Part shown: piece by piece, positions 1 to 12,540 of the stretch
How the letters are laid out: every line of letters begins with the position of its first letter
Numbering within the stretch: position 1 is the stretch's first letter
NCBI RefSeq assembly: GCF_002994745.2
Contig: NC_037091.1
Span: forward strand, 8,146,001-8,210,000
DNA: 64,000 nucleotides
Direction: 5' to 3'
Source of the DNA: Rosa chinensis
Lineage: Eukaryota > Streptophyta > Magnoliopsida > Rosales > Rosaceae
Position numbers and translations under genes: made by a program
Notes under the pieces: generated by a model
What the model was told of the DNA's origin: nothing
Seen by the model: only the letters and a program-made list of their open reading frames with translations
Database searches by the model: none

Positions 1-437
1 CAAATAGTAAAAAACCAGAATCACTGGCAAATAAGCATTTAGACACATTAAATCTTAAAAATCGACAATTGAAATTAAAGCAAATCCTTAGAAACCAATA
101 GTGAGCCCATGAGTCCCATACAATAATGGGTCTTCCATACATCCCGGTTGTATTTTACTTTGTGTAGAAGGTTGTCACTATTATCCAATAGGTGCGTAAA
201 AGATAGTTGCTATAGACCACTTTTGTAGTAGTGCATATATGTAAAGTATATTGCATTTTATTTACAAGCCGTTTAATATCTCTTTCAGGGAGGGTGGATA
301 AGTGCTTTTCCAAATTCTGTTATGAGATTAAGAGTTGGAAGAAAAAGCAATATCGTAATTAAGTACATCCTCTATTTATTTAAGGATTAAAGTATGTATC
401 ATTGCAATTAATAATACCATAAGAGAATTTAAAAAAA
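1..437. other. Left-edge spacer, no gene recognised
   Basis: AT-rich DNA with no convincing reading frame. The segment at 391-407 reappears almost unchanged at 8078-8094 (15 of 17 bases), and these copies bracket the large MULE described next. Confidence 0.5.
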
Positions 438-1284
438 AATTAAATTCAGTTTGCCGCCTCTAACTTTAGGGCAAACATCAATTTGGTCTATGATTTTTTT
501 TTTAATCACAATAGTCCCTGCACTTCTAATTTCCATCACCAGAGTCCATTCAAATTTTGCTACAAACTTGACGTCACAAGGTGAGTTGGCATGACAAGAG
601 GGCCCACTTTTTAGATTTTGACCCTCAGTTTGGACAAAATGTCCAAACCACCATTTGTTATGATTTTTCTCCAATCCACCCTCATTCAACCTTCCACCTC
701 ATTCGTCTTCTACCTCTGGTAATGGGGTTAAGTTCAATTTCCTCTGAAGTCTAAAAGCCAAAAGCTTCACAACCTAAATACAATGCAAGAGGTGAACCCA
801 TCATATATATCCATAACAAGAATTAGAAGACGAGCCAAACGAAATTGAAGAAGTGCAGAGTTAAATAGTAATCTCTACCATCCAATAGATCTCAACCTCA
901 AATCCCCAATATGTCTTTGTGTTCTTCTCCAAATTCGAGTTTAGGTCTCTGCAATCTAATTCCACAATCTAGTTTCTGGCCTTGATTGGATGTACTAGGA
1001 TCTAGTTTCTCTCTCTTCCATCTCGCTATCACCTTATCTGAATCAAACCATGTACAAAACTAAAATCCCTTCACACAAATTCAATCAGCAAGCCCATCAC
1101 AACCAGACCCAAAACTCGACCCATCGCCTCTCGGGCATGACCCAAGCCCAGACGCCCTCCCACGACCCCAGCACACTCATGGTCTCGTCGTTAACCTGAA
1201 ACTCGGTGTGCAAAACTGCGTCATTGAGCCGGTGCTTCAGATCCAGCTGCCGCGCGATGATGTTATCATGAGTCTCCACTACAA

Positions 1285-1575
1285 AAAAAATTGCAACAGC
1301 CACAGCGCCATGCCGTGGCAAAAGCCTCTTTTGCCGTCGCAAAATAGCATTGGCAACGGCAATGCTTCAGACGCAATTGGTGGCGTCGCCAATAGTATTT
1401 GCAACGGAAAATGCGCCGTGGCAAGATTATTAGCGACGGCAAACCATTTGCCGTCGTAATAATTTTGCGACTGAAAAATACCGTCGCAAATACCAATGGC
1501 GATGCCGCCAATCGCTACTCAAGTTTTTTGCCGTCGCCAAAAGAAATTTGCGACGGCACAAAGGTAGTATTTTTA
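1285..1575. repeat. Left subterminal repeat block of the CACTA element
   Basis: Repeated short motifs built on GCCGTCGCAAA and its complement TTTGCGACGGC occur about every 20-30 bases. The matching right block is at about 4985-5110. The short open frames here are by-products of the repeats. Confidence 0.75.
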
Positions 1576-1964
1576 AATTAAAAAAAAAATATTGGCATGC
1601 ATTTTGCATGCCAATTTTTTATATTTTTTATAGATAAAAGCTATACAAAAATGAATGCAACTTATACAAAAGGGAATGATACATTCATGAATGTTACAAA
1701 AGAAATGAAGGTTATACGAAATTTTACAAGATAATTAAGCTTTAAAGAAACGAAGGTCATACATCTGAGCAATGTTCAAAATTCTAAAATACAAAAAGCT
1801 CATGTGTAATATGCAAAATATACATTGAAATACAAACTTGGTGATTGGAAAGCTTTTTTTTTCTCTATCTCAACTACATTCTGGGCATATGGTGCTTGCT
1901 CATATCGATGGAGGTGTCCCCTTGATAACTCTCCCCTCTGTAAAGAGAAAAATATAGTTTTATG

Positions 1965-2135
1965 AAGTAACTGTAAACCTTGGTTGTTGTAGTAGCTGAT
2001 ACTTGGTAGGACTCATCAGAAGCTTTTGGCCTTGATTAATGCATCTTGTCCCAGATCATATCCCTTCGTAGCGATTGTATTGATAACTTCCTGAGCAACA
2101 ATTACTGCCTCTCCAGGGCTCAAATACATGCTGAT
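1965..2135 (-). pseudogene. Captured exon fragment resembling BPA1 (binding partner of ACD11)-type RRM protein
   Basis: On the minus strand the frame gives SPGEAVIVAQEVINTIATKG, continuing into YDLGQDALIKAKSF. After a one-base shift it continues DESYQVSATTTTKV. In plant BPA1-like proteins the C-terminal part carries an A(K/R)GY-LGKDAL-KAK-FDE-H-(V/L)SA pattern, and this fragment fits well. The match is from remembered family pattern, not a search. The frameshift at KAKSF and the lack of an RRM nearby make it a dead exon. It sits inside the CACTA element, so it was most likely picked up from a host gene. Confidence 0.5.
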
Positions 2136-3227
2136 GAATATAAAAGCAATGTTACTACTTGGCACCTTCAAGAGTATAAAAAGTTCAAAGGGCGAAATGA
2201 TGAAAAGAACACTTAGCAGTTTAGACACTCAATAACAATTCCCTTCTGTAATAAAAAATAAAATAAAATAATGCTGCCTGCCTAAGTCATCAACAACCCA
2301 ATCTCTTGTACTGAACAAAAATGGCCAAATATAATGGATATAACTTTTTCTACATCTCTATTAAGAAAGACTAGACTGAATACTGAAAGGCTAGATTTTG
2401 TTCTCACATAGAATGAGTTTGAAACTGAAACATCAAAATCTGTAAAATACTTGAACTAACACGGGACAATGATATACTAAGTATTTGATGAATTGCTTTG
2501 TGTTATTGGAAATTACCTCTTATGCAACAACAACCCAAGTATTGAATGATAGAGAGAGAGTTTTCCTTTAACGATTGCTTGTGATGTGGAAAAGACCAAG
2601 TATCACAATGGAAAACAAACTAACACAAGCCAAGCAAACCTGACCTTATAGAAACTTTAAAAATTGATTGCGTTTAATTCATGCTCAACCCAAAGGTATA
2701 CTAACACAAGCAAGGGGTCAGTTGTAATGCATGGGCCAGCCTGCAATAATTTTAGATAAGGCAGCAAGAATTAAAATGGTATATAATAACACAACAACAA
2801 AACAATACATTCTCAATAATGTCCAAATTTAGGTACTTGCATGCTCTTGAAGACTCTCGGGCACTACTCCTCTCGTCATATTTTTTCAAACACTCTACCT
2901 TAGTCTCTGCAAGTATTATACCAAAACCCCATTTAAATTTCCAAAACCATCAATGTTATGGACTCAAATTCTTGCCCAACTTAATCCAACAATTGTCAAA
3001 TAGTGAATATCAAGGTGATAAAGCTCTACTCTTTTTCTTGCATTTTCATTTAACAACTCATATTATTAGTGGACATTCTCATTCTCCAAAACTAATCCAA
3101 TCCATTACAAAGCTATAACTATAGCATTCTCTATCTATCTCAACATAAATTCAAAACACAACATAGCATGTCTACACAACTACTTTAATGTCACTTTTAA
3201 GCTACAAGCACAATGCCAAACACTAAC

Positions 3228-3463
3228 CTGTAAACCATACCTCCCTCTCCACATTAAAACCCGCAACCGAATCGCAGTGAGACTCAAATCAGTTGCAATG
3301 ACTCTGACACCAGTCCCCAAAACCCTCCCAATCCCAATAGCAATAGTCCCACTCCCAATCCCCAAATCTGCCCACAAACCCTCTCTGAAACCCTCCTCAT
3401 CCTTCACCACATCACCCACCAAATAAAAAATGAGCTCAGTATCTGGCCTCGGAATCGAAACCC
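3228..3463 (-). pseudogene. Captured exon of PrmC/HemK-type N5-glutamine methyltransferase gene
   Basis: The minus strand encodes VSIPRPDTELI, then LWADLGIGSGTIAIGIGRVL, then VIATDLSLTAI and RYGLQ. These correspond to the IPRPETE stretch, the SAM-binding (D-GTGSG-IAI) motif I and the following ATDLS-A segment of the release-factor glutamine methyltransferase family. The exon starts after an AG at about 3464 and ends at LQ followed by GTTAGTG, which looks like a splice donor, so genomic DNA with an intron edge was captured. The NPPY catalytic motif is absent. Lying inside the CACTA element, it is a gene fragment and not a working enzyme. Confidence 0.75.
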
Positions 3464-5131
3464 TACTTGAACATATAGCACCAAGAGATTATGAAATCAA
3501 ACAAGTATGTGCTTATAAAAGAAATCAAGAGAATATATATGTTCATATATACTAGCACTCAATCAGGACAAATCCCAATGAAACTTGAACCCAAATATTC
3601 ATGAAGAACAACCTTGCAATATATTGAACTGGTGGATTGCATGCTAATAGATTTAGTTTGTAACGATTCCCTTATCCAAGTGGATTAGCTAAAAAATCAC
3701 CAATTACCATTGCATGAATAGTCCAGTATCTTCCAATGCTCTCCCCATTGAATCATACTTGACCCTTCCCCATGCATGCTCCCCATGTCCAAAGCCAAAG
3801 GCTCATCTTCTTCAGGTGCATCAGAATTGGCAGGAGGGTTCAAGTATCACTGTTATCCAAAATTGCTTTATGATAATAAAGGAACAAGAATGAAAATGTT
3901 TAGTTGGTACTCAATATTTCTAGTTCTCAATTCATACCTTATACCAAGTCAATGGCTGTTGATTTTGTGTCCCTATAAACACCCTCCTCCAATTCAGTTC
4001 AGATAGAGGTGGAAGTTGAAGAACCGAGATTCATGGCTTCTCATTTTAGCCCAACCTATAAAAAGAAACAAACTGAGTTGTGGCATTTCTCTAGTACACA
4101 ACTAACTCGGAAAAAATTTCATAGACCTTATATGACCATTTCTGCCCTGATAAGTCTCTGCTTCCTTGATGCAATCATTGTAGAACAACTGGTCCCAGTA
4201 CTCCCAAGTTCATTTCTGAAAGTGAGGGAGCATTGTTCTGTGATAACATCAACCGAAAGTAGTTCAGTTACCATTGGACTAAAGTCACAAATCACATCAT
4301 ATATGGCAAAGAATTTGACGACTGAGGAATTGGGATTGATTGCGAAGATACAATAGCGTAAACAGCAAATCAAAAACTTTTAAACCAATTCGTACTATCC
4401 ACATTTTCGCATAAATCTCAAAAATTCAAATCAAAATCACAAAAGGTTCTACAATCCAAGGATATATCTGGTCGATCTAGAAGCTCCCTAGTGTATCCTC
4501 CACTTTACCTGGAAATTTGGATACGGAGTCCCGACTATCTAATACCCAAATAACCTAACGATATAAATTTATCTAGCAAACTGAAATTGATCGACTACAA
4601 AGCCTTAATACCCACTTACCCAGAAGCCCCAACCCTATAATTGAATCAAAATCACATAAATTAATTATCTAAAGCTGTCTATTGTAAATGTAACTTCACA
4701 ACCTTAGCCCAAGAATGATCCGAGTCGTAGAGATAGAAAGAGAGGAAGATGAAGAGGTTTTTACCCGAGAGAAGCTACAATCATCAAGGAGGTGATGAGA
4801 GATTCTCCACATAATCGGTTAGTTGTCGACGAGATGAAGAGAAGGATAGAAAGTAAATCTTGGGGGGGAGGAGAGAGATCTGTTTTGCTTCTTTTCCCAA
4901 AGCAAATGGTTTTTCTATTTTTTCAAAATGCATTTCAAGGTTTATTAGCCACCTCATTTGATTCTCCGTCGCTATTGATATTAAAAACACGCCACAGACA
5001 CGCCATGCCGTCGCATCCCATTCCTATTAGTGCGACGCCGACAATTGCAGTCGCCAAAATGGGACTATTGGCGATGGCAAATCCATGCCGTTGCAGACTG
5101 CCGTAGCCGTTGGAGTTTTTTTTTTGTAGTG

Positions 5132-5191
5132 CTCGAAAAGTGGAGGTTGTGGGACTTGAAGACAAGATTGGGGGTTGAGGAGAACAACTGA

Positions 5192-5236
<45 letters not shown>

Positions 5237-5475
5237 CAAAAAGAAAAAGAAGAGAGAGAATTGGAATGGGATGCTGGAGAGATAGAAGAGGGAGATGTAG
5301 AAGCTTGGAGCTGAATGGGATCCCGTTTTCTTTTTGTTTTTTGGATTAATTTGGGCTATGTTCTTATGGATTTTCTTCATGAAATAGGATTGATTGTTAT
5401 TGTTTTGAGATATGAGATTTAGGCATGCTTCCCAGGATGTGTGTATTTCAACTTAAAAAAGATTTGGTTTTTCAT
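5132..5475. other. MULE interior between the CACTA and hAT insertions, with hexamer repeat
   Basis: Remaining MULE sequence with no gene. It holds a run of about seven to eight TATGGG hexamers at about 5193-5237. Small translated frames over it (HTHTHT-type) are artefacts of the repeat. Confidence 0.6.
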
Positions 5476-7700
5476 TAGGGCTGGGCTCAGGTCGGGCCGG
5501 GCCCAAAAATTAGTGAGACTGAGACCGAACCTGAAACTGTCGGTTCGGGCTTTTTGTAAACTGAAAACCGACAGGGACCGAACCCATTTGGGCCGGTTCA
5601 ATTTTCGGGCTTTTCGGGCCCAAAATGCCAGTTCTGCCTGTTTTGCCTGTTTTGGTACTTGGAAGACTGGAATGCATATCAAATTATAATGCTGTGAAAT
5701 AAACTCATTAACATAACAGTAATCAATTTGCAATAATCAAGTTTAGCCATAGTTTACAGTTTACAACACAAGCTCAAGAGTCCAGAATACATTGTCCAAC
5801 AGAAAACAATCCAAATTGTCCAACAGAAACATAAACACAATTTGCAGTTTTGCACAAATAGTCAAAGTGTCCAACTAAGAAATAACTGAAGCTGCACTGC
5901 TCTAGGCCTTTAGGCTATAGTTGCTCAACCTGCTGCCTTGCTCCACAAGTCCATACCTCCATGACAACTCGACAATTGCACAAATCTGTAAGTTTGCAAC
6001 TCTGTGCATTCACATTTCAAACTTGATCAGTTTACAAATACAATTATACAAAGTTAAAAAGTAAAGCAATAACATGTATAATGATCTAAAATATGCAGAA
6101 CTTTGGGATGAATTGGAATCGGAACTGTGGGATGAATTCTGAGGAGAAGCCATGAAATTTGGGATGAACTGTAGGATCAGATTTTGAATGCAATTTGGCT
6201 ACCTCTAACAACTTTAAATTCAATTGACAATGGCCTGCACAAATAGTAAACAATTAGGATTGATAAGCATGCTACTGCCAATTTAATAATTCAAAACCAA
6301 TTCACACTTAAACAATTATCAATGTATCCAATCATAGAAGTAACTATCACTTAAAGTTATTCACCTAAAAGCTCAGGTTTAGCCTCTGCATAAAAATGGA
6401 GATGCTTCTTTTAAACAAAAACCTATATACTCCAGAGCTTCACAGTTCACATGATTCAGCATAATATAATATGTCACTAAATGTTGACAGTTAGTCCCTT
6501 TGAAATTTAAGAGGTTTCTTTAACGTGTTTGATTAATGAAAGACAGCTTCAGAAATTAATTAAACAGCCAATAAGGAGAACATGAAGTAACATGGCCTCT
6601 TGACCTTTATCCATCTAAGAGAGATCCACAATACTAATATTCAATTTCAAAATCCCAAAAATTAAAAGACGCAACACAAAAGTTAAAGTAAAAATGTAAA
6701 AAAAAAGAAGAAAAGAAAAAGAAAAGAAAAAAATTCATGCTTTCAACTTCTGGAGTTCTGGGCACCATCTGTTTAACCCCAAATCGTAAAATTTAGCCCA
6801 AAAGTGAAGGTCCTATTCCTCTGAGATGCAATTGAGGACTTGGGATTGCTCAACTTACATGCAAAGCAAAAACCCAACAATAAATTTTCCACCTTTTCAG
6901 CAATAAAATAAAGAAAACTCCATAACTCGATTAAATTTTCCGATTTTTCTTCGCAACTAAACAAATTATGAAGAATGAACAACGAACACAAGCCAAAAAA
7001 AGAGCATCGCACCAGATATATAAAAAAGCTTCGAGGATTGAAAATTGAAAAAGTCAAATTGAAAACCCTAGAATCTAGATTACTCACTGAAATGAGTTGC
7101 GAGGAGCGAAGTATAGACTGCAGACCATCAAGGCTAAGGGAGAATCGACGGCGACGGCGAACCTTCGCCTCCAATGGCGGAGGAGCCGAGGAGGATTTTG
7201 ATTTTCGGAGACGAAGACTGGAGCAGGAGCCGGTAATGGACGGAGAGAGAGAGATAGACAACTCAGAGAGGGGTGAGGGAGGGACTGAGAGGGAGATTTC
7301 AGCTTCAAATCTGGGTTTTCAGATTTTGATAATTTGGGGCTGAGATCGTCGATACCATCGAGAGAAGGACTGAGGGAGGCTAGGTCGATTTAGACGACTG
7401 GAGTGGTGTGACTCGCGTGAGTATTTTAGACTTTTAGGGTTGTTTATTTTTTATTTTTTAATATTTAACATATTATTATAACACCCAATTATGGAGCGAC
7501 ATGTGGCATATGCTAAATATTCGGGTCGGTTCGGACTTTCGGGCCCTGAAAATATGAAGACCGAGACCGAACCGAAAATATACATTCTGGTCGGGCTTCG
7601 GACCGAACCGAAAATTTCTATACTAAAACCGAACCGAATCTGGCTTTTTTCCTCGGTTCGGGTCGGGTCCCGGTCTTTCGGGTCCGGACGCCTAGCCCTA
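5476..7700. mobile_element. hAT-family non-autonomous transposon, 2,225 bp
   Basis: The left end TAGGGCTGGGC and the inverted right end GCCTAGCCCTA form short TIRs. An exact 8-bp duplication, TTTTTCAT, flanks the element (5468-5475 and 7701-7708), the hallmark of hAT elements. The subterminal parts (5485-5630 and 7520-7690) are rich in inverted GGTTCGG/CCGAACC motifs. No hAT transposase (BED finger or dimerisation domain) is seen. It is inserted in the MULE at 438-8077. Confidence 0.9.
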
Positions 7701-8644
7701 TTTTTCATGGTCTAGTTGGGTATTGGGGGATTCAAGGAATTTGTAGGATGTTGGTAATTGAAGAGATATGTTGGGGAGCTGAGACGGACATATGAAGAGG
7801 TTGATCATCTCTATTGAAGAAAGAGACGAACTGAAACCCATATTAAAGTGGAGCAGTCCCTTTTTCCCTTTGTGTGTTGAAACCAGATTAAAGTGGGCCC
7901 TCATGTCAGTGTCAGCTCAGCTTGTGAGGTCATGTTTGGAGCCAAATTTGAAATTTGGACTCGAATAATGGAAATTAGAAGTGCAGGGATCATCGTGATT
8001 AAAAATAAATATTAGGAACTAAACTGATGTTTGTCCCAAAATTAGAGGAAACAAACTGAATTTAGTCAAAAATAAATAGTATGTATCGTTACAAAATCAT
8101 TCAAAGAACGTCTAGTAAGTCCAATACATGTTAGAATGACTGAAACCACAGGGAGAATTTGAAGTTTGGCATGAGAAATGTTTGGCATATGAGTTGAGAG
8201 AGATATGATATTAACCGATTGTTCTGACTAACCTATTTACGATATCCGTGCTTTAAGTAAAGATGTATCAAATATCATAACGTAGTATTCCTTGAAAACT
8301 TGGGACTCCCGGAGATCATATGGTTTACATTGTCACACACCCTTGAAAGTGAAGGTCGTTTGCTCTATTAAGTTATTTGGAAAAACTAGAATGCTATTTA
8401 CAAATACCATGGAACCCAAATACCCTGCTAATAAAATGTCTATTTATTGCTTTTAGAACATTATTTAGTGTCCTAGGTTTCAGACAAGGTTTCACTTAAA
8501 GAACTCCCGGTCCTGCCACTCTTCAAATTATTGCACGCAGGTGAAGATGTGCAAGTTGATTGTGAAGTTTTACAATTAGTCCCAAAAATGAAGAAAAACC
8601 AAGAATATGTACGATAGAATCATTGAATAGGAAATGTCTCATAT

Positions 8645-8705
8645 CAGAAAAGTGATAAAAGAAAATATAATTTATAAGTGGGTAGTTCACAGCCAATTGT
8701 TGACA
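8645..8705 (+). repeat. Fragment of a TRIM-type LTR
   Basis: The stretch AAATATAATTTATAAGTGGG and its continuation to CCAATTG resembles the LTR segment found at 9420-9465 and, in reverse, at 52180-52230. Only a short piece remains. Confidence 0.35.
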
Positions 8706-9224
8706 GCACTCGCCCCGAATTTCACCCTGAAACTCGAGGTGGCCCTGCAATGCCTACTTTTTGAGAAATTTTACTGAAAATTCGGCAAAACTTTCCCTAA
8801 AATTGGACAACCCAAATCTTTAGAAATCATAAACAACACTTCTAAGCAACAGTCACCCTAATCTCCTGGAACCTACATGCTCCTGTTATAAAAATATCTC
8901 CACAACCACAATAAAGATATCTCAGTATCCAAACTCTTATTAACATAAAAGGTCCAACATAACAATTCTACAAATTCCACTCATACAAATCTAGCAGTGT
9001 CTCATAGTTGGGTCATATACTCTAAATAGGCAACTTCTAATTTAAACAACATCTCAAGGTATTCAGAGCAATCTGACGAAATAGTATGAAAATACAACAT
9101 AGTAGGTTAAACTGGTAACCTACAAGCAAATGACGGCAATGGTGGATACTATGCCTCAACTCCTATTCTTGCAGAACAGTAGATTTGCGAACTAGGCATT
9201 GTGAGTCCTATCAATTGTACCGAA

Positions 9225-9545
9225 TTATTTTGAGTTAAAACCCACCACTTAATGGGTGGTTTAAGTTTGAACAATATTGATTCAATGGTGAGCCACGGGC
9301 CATGTTTTTTGTTATTTAACATGGTATCATAACATGTTTAATCAATTAACAAATCAATTCCCACATTAAAAATTAGGACACAAAGTCTTATAATGGAGAC
9401 TTGATCAATCAAATAACAAAAGGAAATATAACTTATAAGTGAGTTGCTCACACCCAATTGTATCGAGGTCTTTTGAATTAAAACTCAAAAGTTAATAGGT
9501 GGTTAAGTTGGGACAATATTGATACAATGATAAGTTACGAGACAC
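9225..9545 (+). mobile_element. Degenerate TRIM retrotransposon
   Basis: Two related direct-repeat arms (about 9225-9310 and 9465-9545) share GGTGGTT-AAGTT-G-ACAATATTGAT-CAATG. The first arm ends TTATTTAACA and is followed directly by TGGTATCATAAC, which resembles the initiator-tRNA-Met primer-binding site of retrotransposons (TGGTATCAGAGC). The short spacer, lacking any coding sequence, is typical of terminal-repeat retrotransposons in miniature. A better preserved relative lies in reverse orientation at 52076-52601. Confidence 0.6.
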
Positions 9546-9554
9546 TTTTGGTTA

Positions 9555-10630
9555 CGTTTAATTGATTTTGTATGAAAACCCTAGCAGCGTGACGGCGACC
9601 ACGTCGTCATTGAGAACAAGCGGGTTAGCGCTGCTAACTTAACTTTTTTGGCAGGCCTTCCTTGATGGACGACGTCTGTCTTCCTCTCTGGTGCATTGCT
9701 ACATCTAATGCTCTCATACACGACTATTTTGGGTCGTTTATGTAAGAAAATTTTCTAGCTTTGCTGGGTGGAGACGGATCCCATCTTCTACTTAGATCTA
9801 GGCTATGTTGACGATATGAGTGGAGGTTTCAATCTGCATATGAACAGAGCATGCCTCAAGACGTCATAGTCTATTGGAGGTTTGTGTGCCTCCTTGGGTT
9901 GTCATGGTTTAGTCTAGAAGTCGGATATCCACTAAGTTGGCTCGGACTCTGATCTTGGAAGTGCCAATCTGTCTTGGATCAGGTTTGGCAAACCATGCTG
10001 GCGGTATCTATGGCAATTGGTCTCACCAAATCTAGATGTGAGGAGGAGCTAGTGGTGGCAGTGATGGTAGCCATATTCTTTTTGGTCACCCGCATCAGAG
10101 CATGGGTGTCTCAATAAGATTTTTCATTTGTTTAGGGTCACGTGTTCCATTGAAGGCCCTTATTCTAGATAGTTTGATAATAAAGGATATAGAGTTTGTT
10201 TAGAGGCCCAATACATTGTGGTTTGACGTCTAGGATGGGTCAAGTTTTCAATTAGAATTAATTTTCATTCCCTACAAATTGATGGAGATCATTCTCCATC
10301 ATTTCATTAAGTCTTGGATGGAATGCTATATTGTGAGCACCACAATTGAGTACATTAGTAAGCAAAGCCGCCTGTCTTTTTGGGACAAGGATAGATTACA
10401 TAAATTTGTAGTCGCATTTTCTTTCTATTTCCATGAAGTGAGCCTCAACTTTGTAATTGATCAACAGTCATTTAGACAATTTTTGGTTTGTTATGTTTTA
10501 GATTTTCATATTAACAATTTGTGGTTAATTTTAGCACCTGCTATTGTTTAGGAAAGCCCTAGTAATACTTGTAAAGTGGTTTAATATATTTAATGTTCTT
10601 CTATCAAAAAGACAAAAAGATAGCATTTGT
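9555..10630. other. Spacer, possibly LINE-derived; no gene recognised
   Basis: The segment ends near 10570-10615 with a TAATATATTTAATGTTC stretch and A-rich tail, reminiscent of plant LINE 3' ends. No ORF with LINE motifs was found. An open frame at 10279-10551 shows no recognisable domain. Confidence 0.25.
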
Positions 10631-11360
10631 TTTTGGTGGGAGAAATTTTAAATACACACTCCAAACTACTTAATACACATCACTATTATTTTATATTTCA
10701 AATAAGATTTTATAAGTAAACTAAATGACAAAAATAGTATCTATGTATTAGAAGAAAAATAATAATAATCATATCTTCCTCATATGATTCTATAATTATA
10801 AACACAATAAATATCTACACATGAATTCCCATTTAAAATCATAATAAAGTTAGAAACCATCTAATTTAAATTTTTCTTAAATAAATTGTAATTAAATGGG
10901 GTGGGAAACCATATAATTTAGAATTTCAAAATCAATGGCATTAACTTTTTAAAATAAATCGCTTTACTCCCCCTTTTAATTCCTTTTTTTTTTTTTTAAA
11001 GTTATGAGTAATCATTTTTTTTATAGTTATGATTAGTCAATTTATTATCTAATATAAAACATCACAGGTATAAAATTTTGTAATTGTTAATTTGTTTGAA
11101 CATCCAATGACAATTTCATAGTTCTGTCATTGTGGAGAAACTATTGATTCAACTGTTCGACTCAAAATTTTTACACTTGATCAATATGGTGTTTGGTGGA
11201 TGAGGACTCAAATAATACAAAACCTATTTCTAAACATCTATCTGAATGGAACAATAATGCATCCCTACGGATTTCCCAATAACTAACACAAGTAATTAAT
11301 ATGGTCAATTATAAAACACTAATATGTTAATATATACTAATCAAATTAAATAGTAGTCTT

Positions 11361-11593
11361 TGTTTAAGTAAATCCAAATTGTGTCTGCCCTAAACTCTAG
11401 GTTACTTGACCTAGTGGTAATAGAGTTTTAATTAGAGATAATCTTGGAGAATATCATAGAGATATTCATTCATTGTATGATTACCTTTCCTTGTACGATT
11501 CAGATTCTACGCATTGAAATAATATATAAAGAGGCCCCTATTATCAATGAGAACACACAACAATTCTCTCTCAAATATTGTTTCCCTAAAACA
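11361..11593 (+). repeat. 5' LTR of the copia element
   Basis: A 233-bp LTR bounded by TG and CA, paired with 19134-19367. It contains a TATATAAAG TATA-like box at about 11522-11530, the expected retroelement promoter. Confidence 0.92.
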
Positions 11594-12540
11594 CGTTATC
11601 AGCACGAAGCCCCAACCCTGAAACCCTAAAATCGTAGCCTTCAAATCCTAGCAACCACAGCAACATATATTGAAGCCCTCAATCTCGAGAGTTCATAACT
11701 GGTCGGAAAACGCCCGAACCGGCCGTAAGAAGATAACGAGAGTCCCCTGAACGGTTCACACTCTTGCAATTTGCCTTCTACCGTGAACTTCTACCACCAG
11801 AGGCGCCCAAAACCCAGAAGCTAGAAACCGGGGAAACTTCCTGAACCGGCCGGCAGAACCTCTGCACGCTGGTGAACCGTCAGCCTCCCTTCCTCCCTGC
11901 ACCTGCACAGCAGCGGAGCCCAGAAGCCTTGCGCTCGGTCTACAAGACCAAAGTCAAAAACCGTGCTCGCAGCCCATAATCCCAACACCAGAAGCCCTGC
12001 GAGTAGCCCAAAAGCCCAACGACAGAAGCCCACTAACACAGCCCCTGCCACGTCAGCAAGCTACATCAGTCCTCAGCCAGCCCAGTCAGCGGCCACGTCA
12101 GCAGTCACATGCCTCGTCAACACCGGTGCCACGTCAGCTCCGGTCAACTGTTCTGGCGACTTTTCTGGCCAAATTTTCCTGCAACCTATTTTGAGATATT
12201 TTTTTCTAAAAGTTCCCCTTTTTTTTAGAGTTTTTTAATTCATTTTCTCTTATTTTTCGGACTTGCAACCTCCCTTCTTCTACCCCCCTTTCTTCATTGT
12301 AAGGGAGACCAAATTAAGCCGAACTGTGGGGGTTCGTGCTCACTCTAAGCTTGGAGCTTGTAGTCCTCCAAACTTAGAGTTTGTTGAGATAAAATGATCG
12401 ACCACAAACATCATTGTTTCGATCTAATCCAACCCCTCTTGGAATCGAATTTCTTGGAAGCGACTAAGCTCATAAATTTTTATTTTCGTGGTAGCCTTTT
12501 CACACGTGAAACTAACCCTAATCTTTTGTTGTTTTTCAGG

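Larger units (their letters stand above)
1277..5131. mobile_element. CACTA (En/Spm) transposon, non-autonomous, 3,855 bp
   Basis: The left end reads CACTACAAAAAAAA and the right end is its inverted match, TTTTTTTTTTGTAGTG. Both ends are flanked by the same 3-bp duplication, CTC (1274-1276 and 5132-5134), as expected for the CACTA superfamily. Many subterminal copies of a GCGACGGCAA-like motif fill 1290-1575 and 4985-5110 in both orientations. These match the subterminal transposase-binding repeats known in this superfamily. No TNPA or TNPD-like frame is present, so movement would need a transposase supplied elsewhere. The interior instead carries pieces of at least two host genes, listed separately. 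Confidence 0.93.
438..8077. mobile_element. Non-autonomous MULE with long terminal inverted repeats, host of nested elements
   Basis: The left arm, about 441-613, matches the reverse complement of about 7890-8068 along most of its length. Landmarks in both arms are TAAATTCAGTTTG near the tip, then CCCTGCACTTCTAATTTCC, then GAGGGCCCACTTT. Long TIRs of this kind are typical of Mutator-like elements. No transposase is visible. A near-identical 17-bp direct repeat (391-407 and 8078-8094) flanks it. That is longer than the usual 9-bp MULE duplication, so the exact ends are uncertain. The CACTA element at 1277 and the hAT element at 5476 both lie between the arms, so they inserted later. Confidence 0.65.

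Noticed and set aside
1097..1581. Several overlapping open frames of 60-83 codons on both strands
   Set aside because: They sit on the CACTA left end and its subterminal repeats, and no protein motif is present.
3740..4373. Minus-strand stretches in the CACTA interior such as DAPEEDEPLALDMGS
   Set aside because: Possibly further captured exons, but no family could be named and splice edges are unclear, so not annotated.
5193..5237. TATGGG repeats as a possible interstitial telomere
   Set aside because: The usual plant telomere unit is TTTAGGG. This is a different hexamer, best read as a microsatellite.
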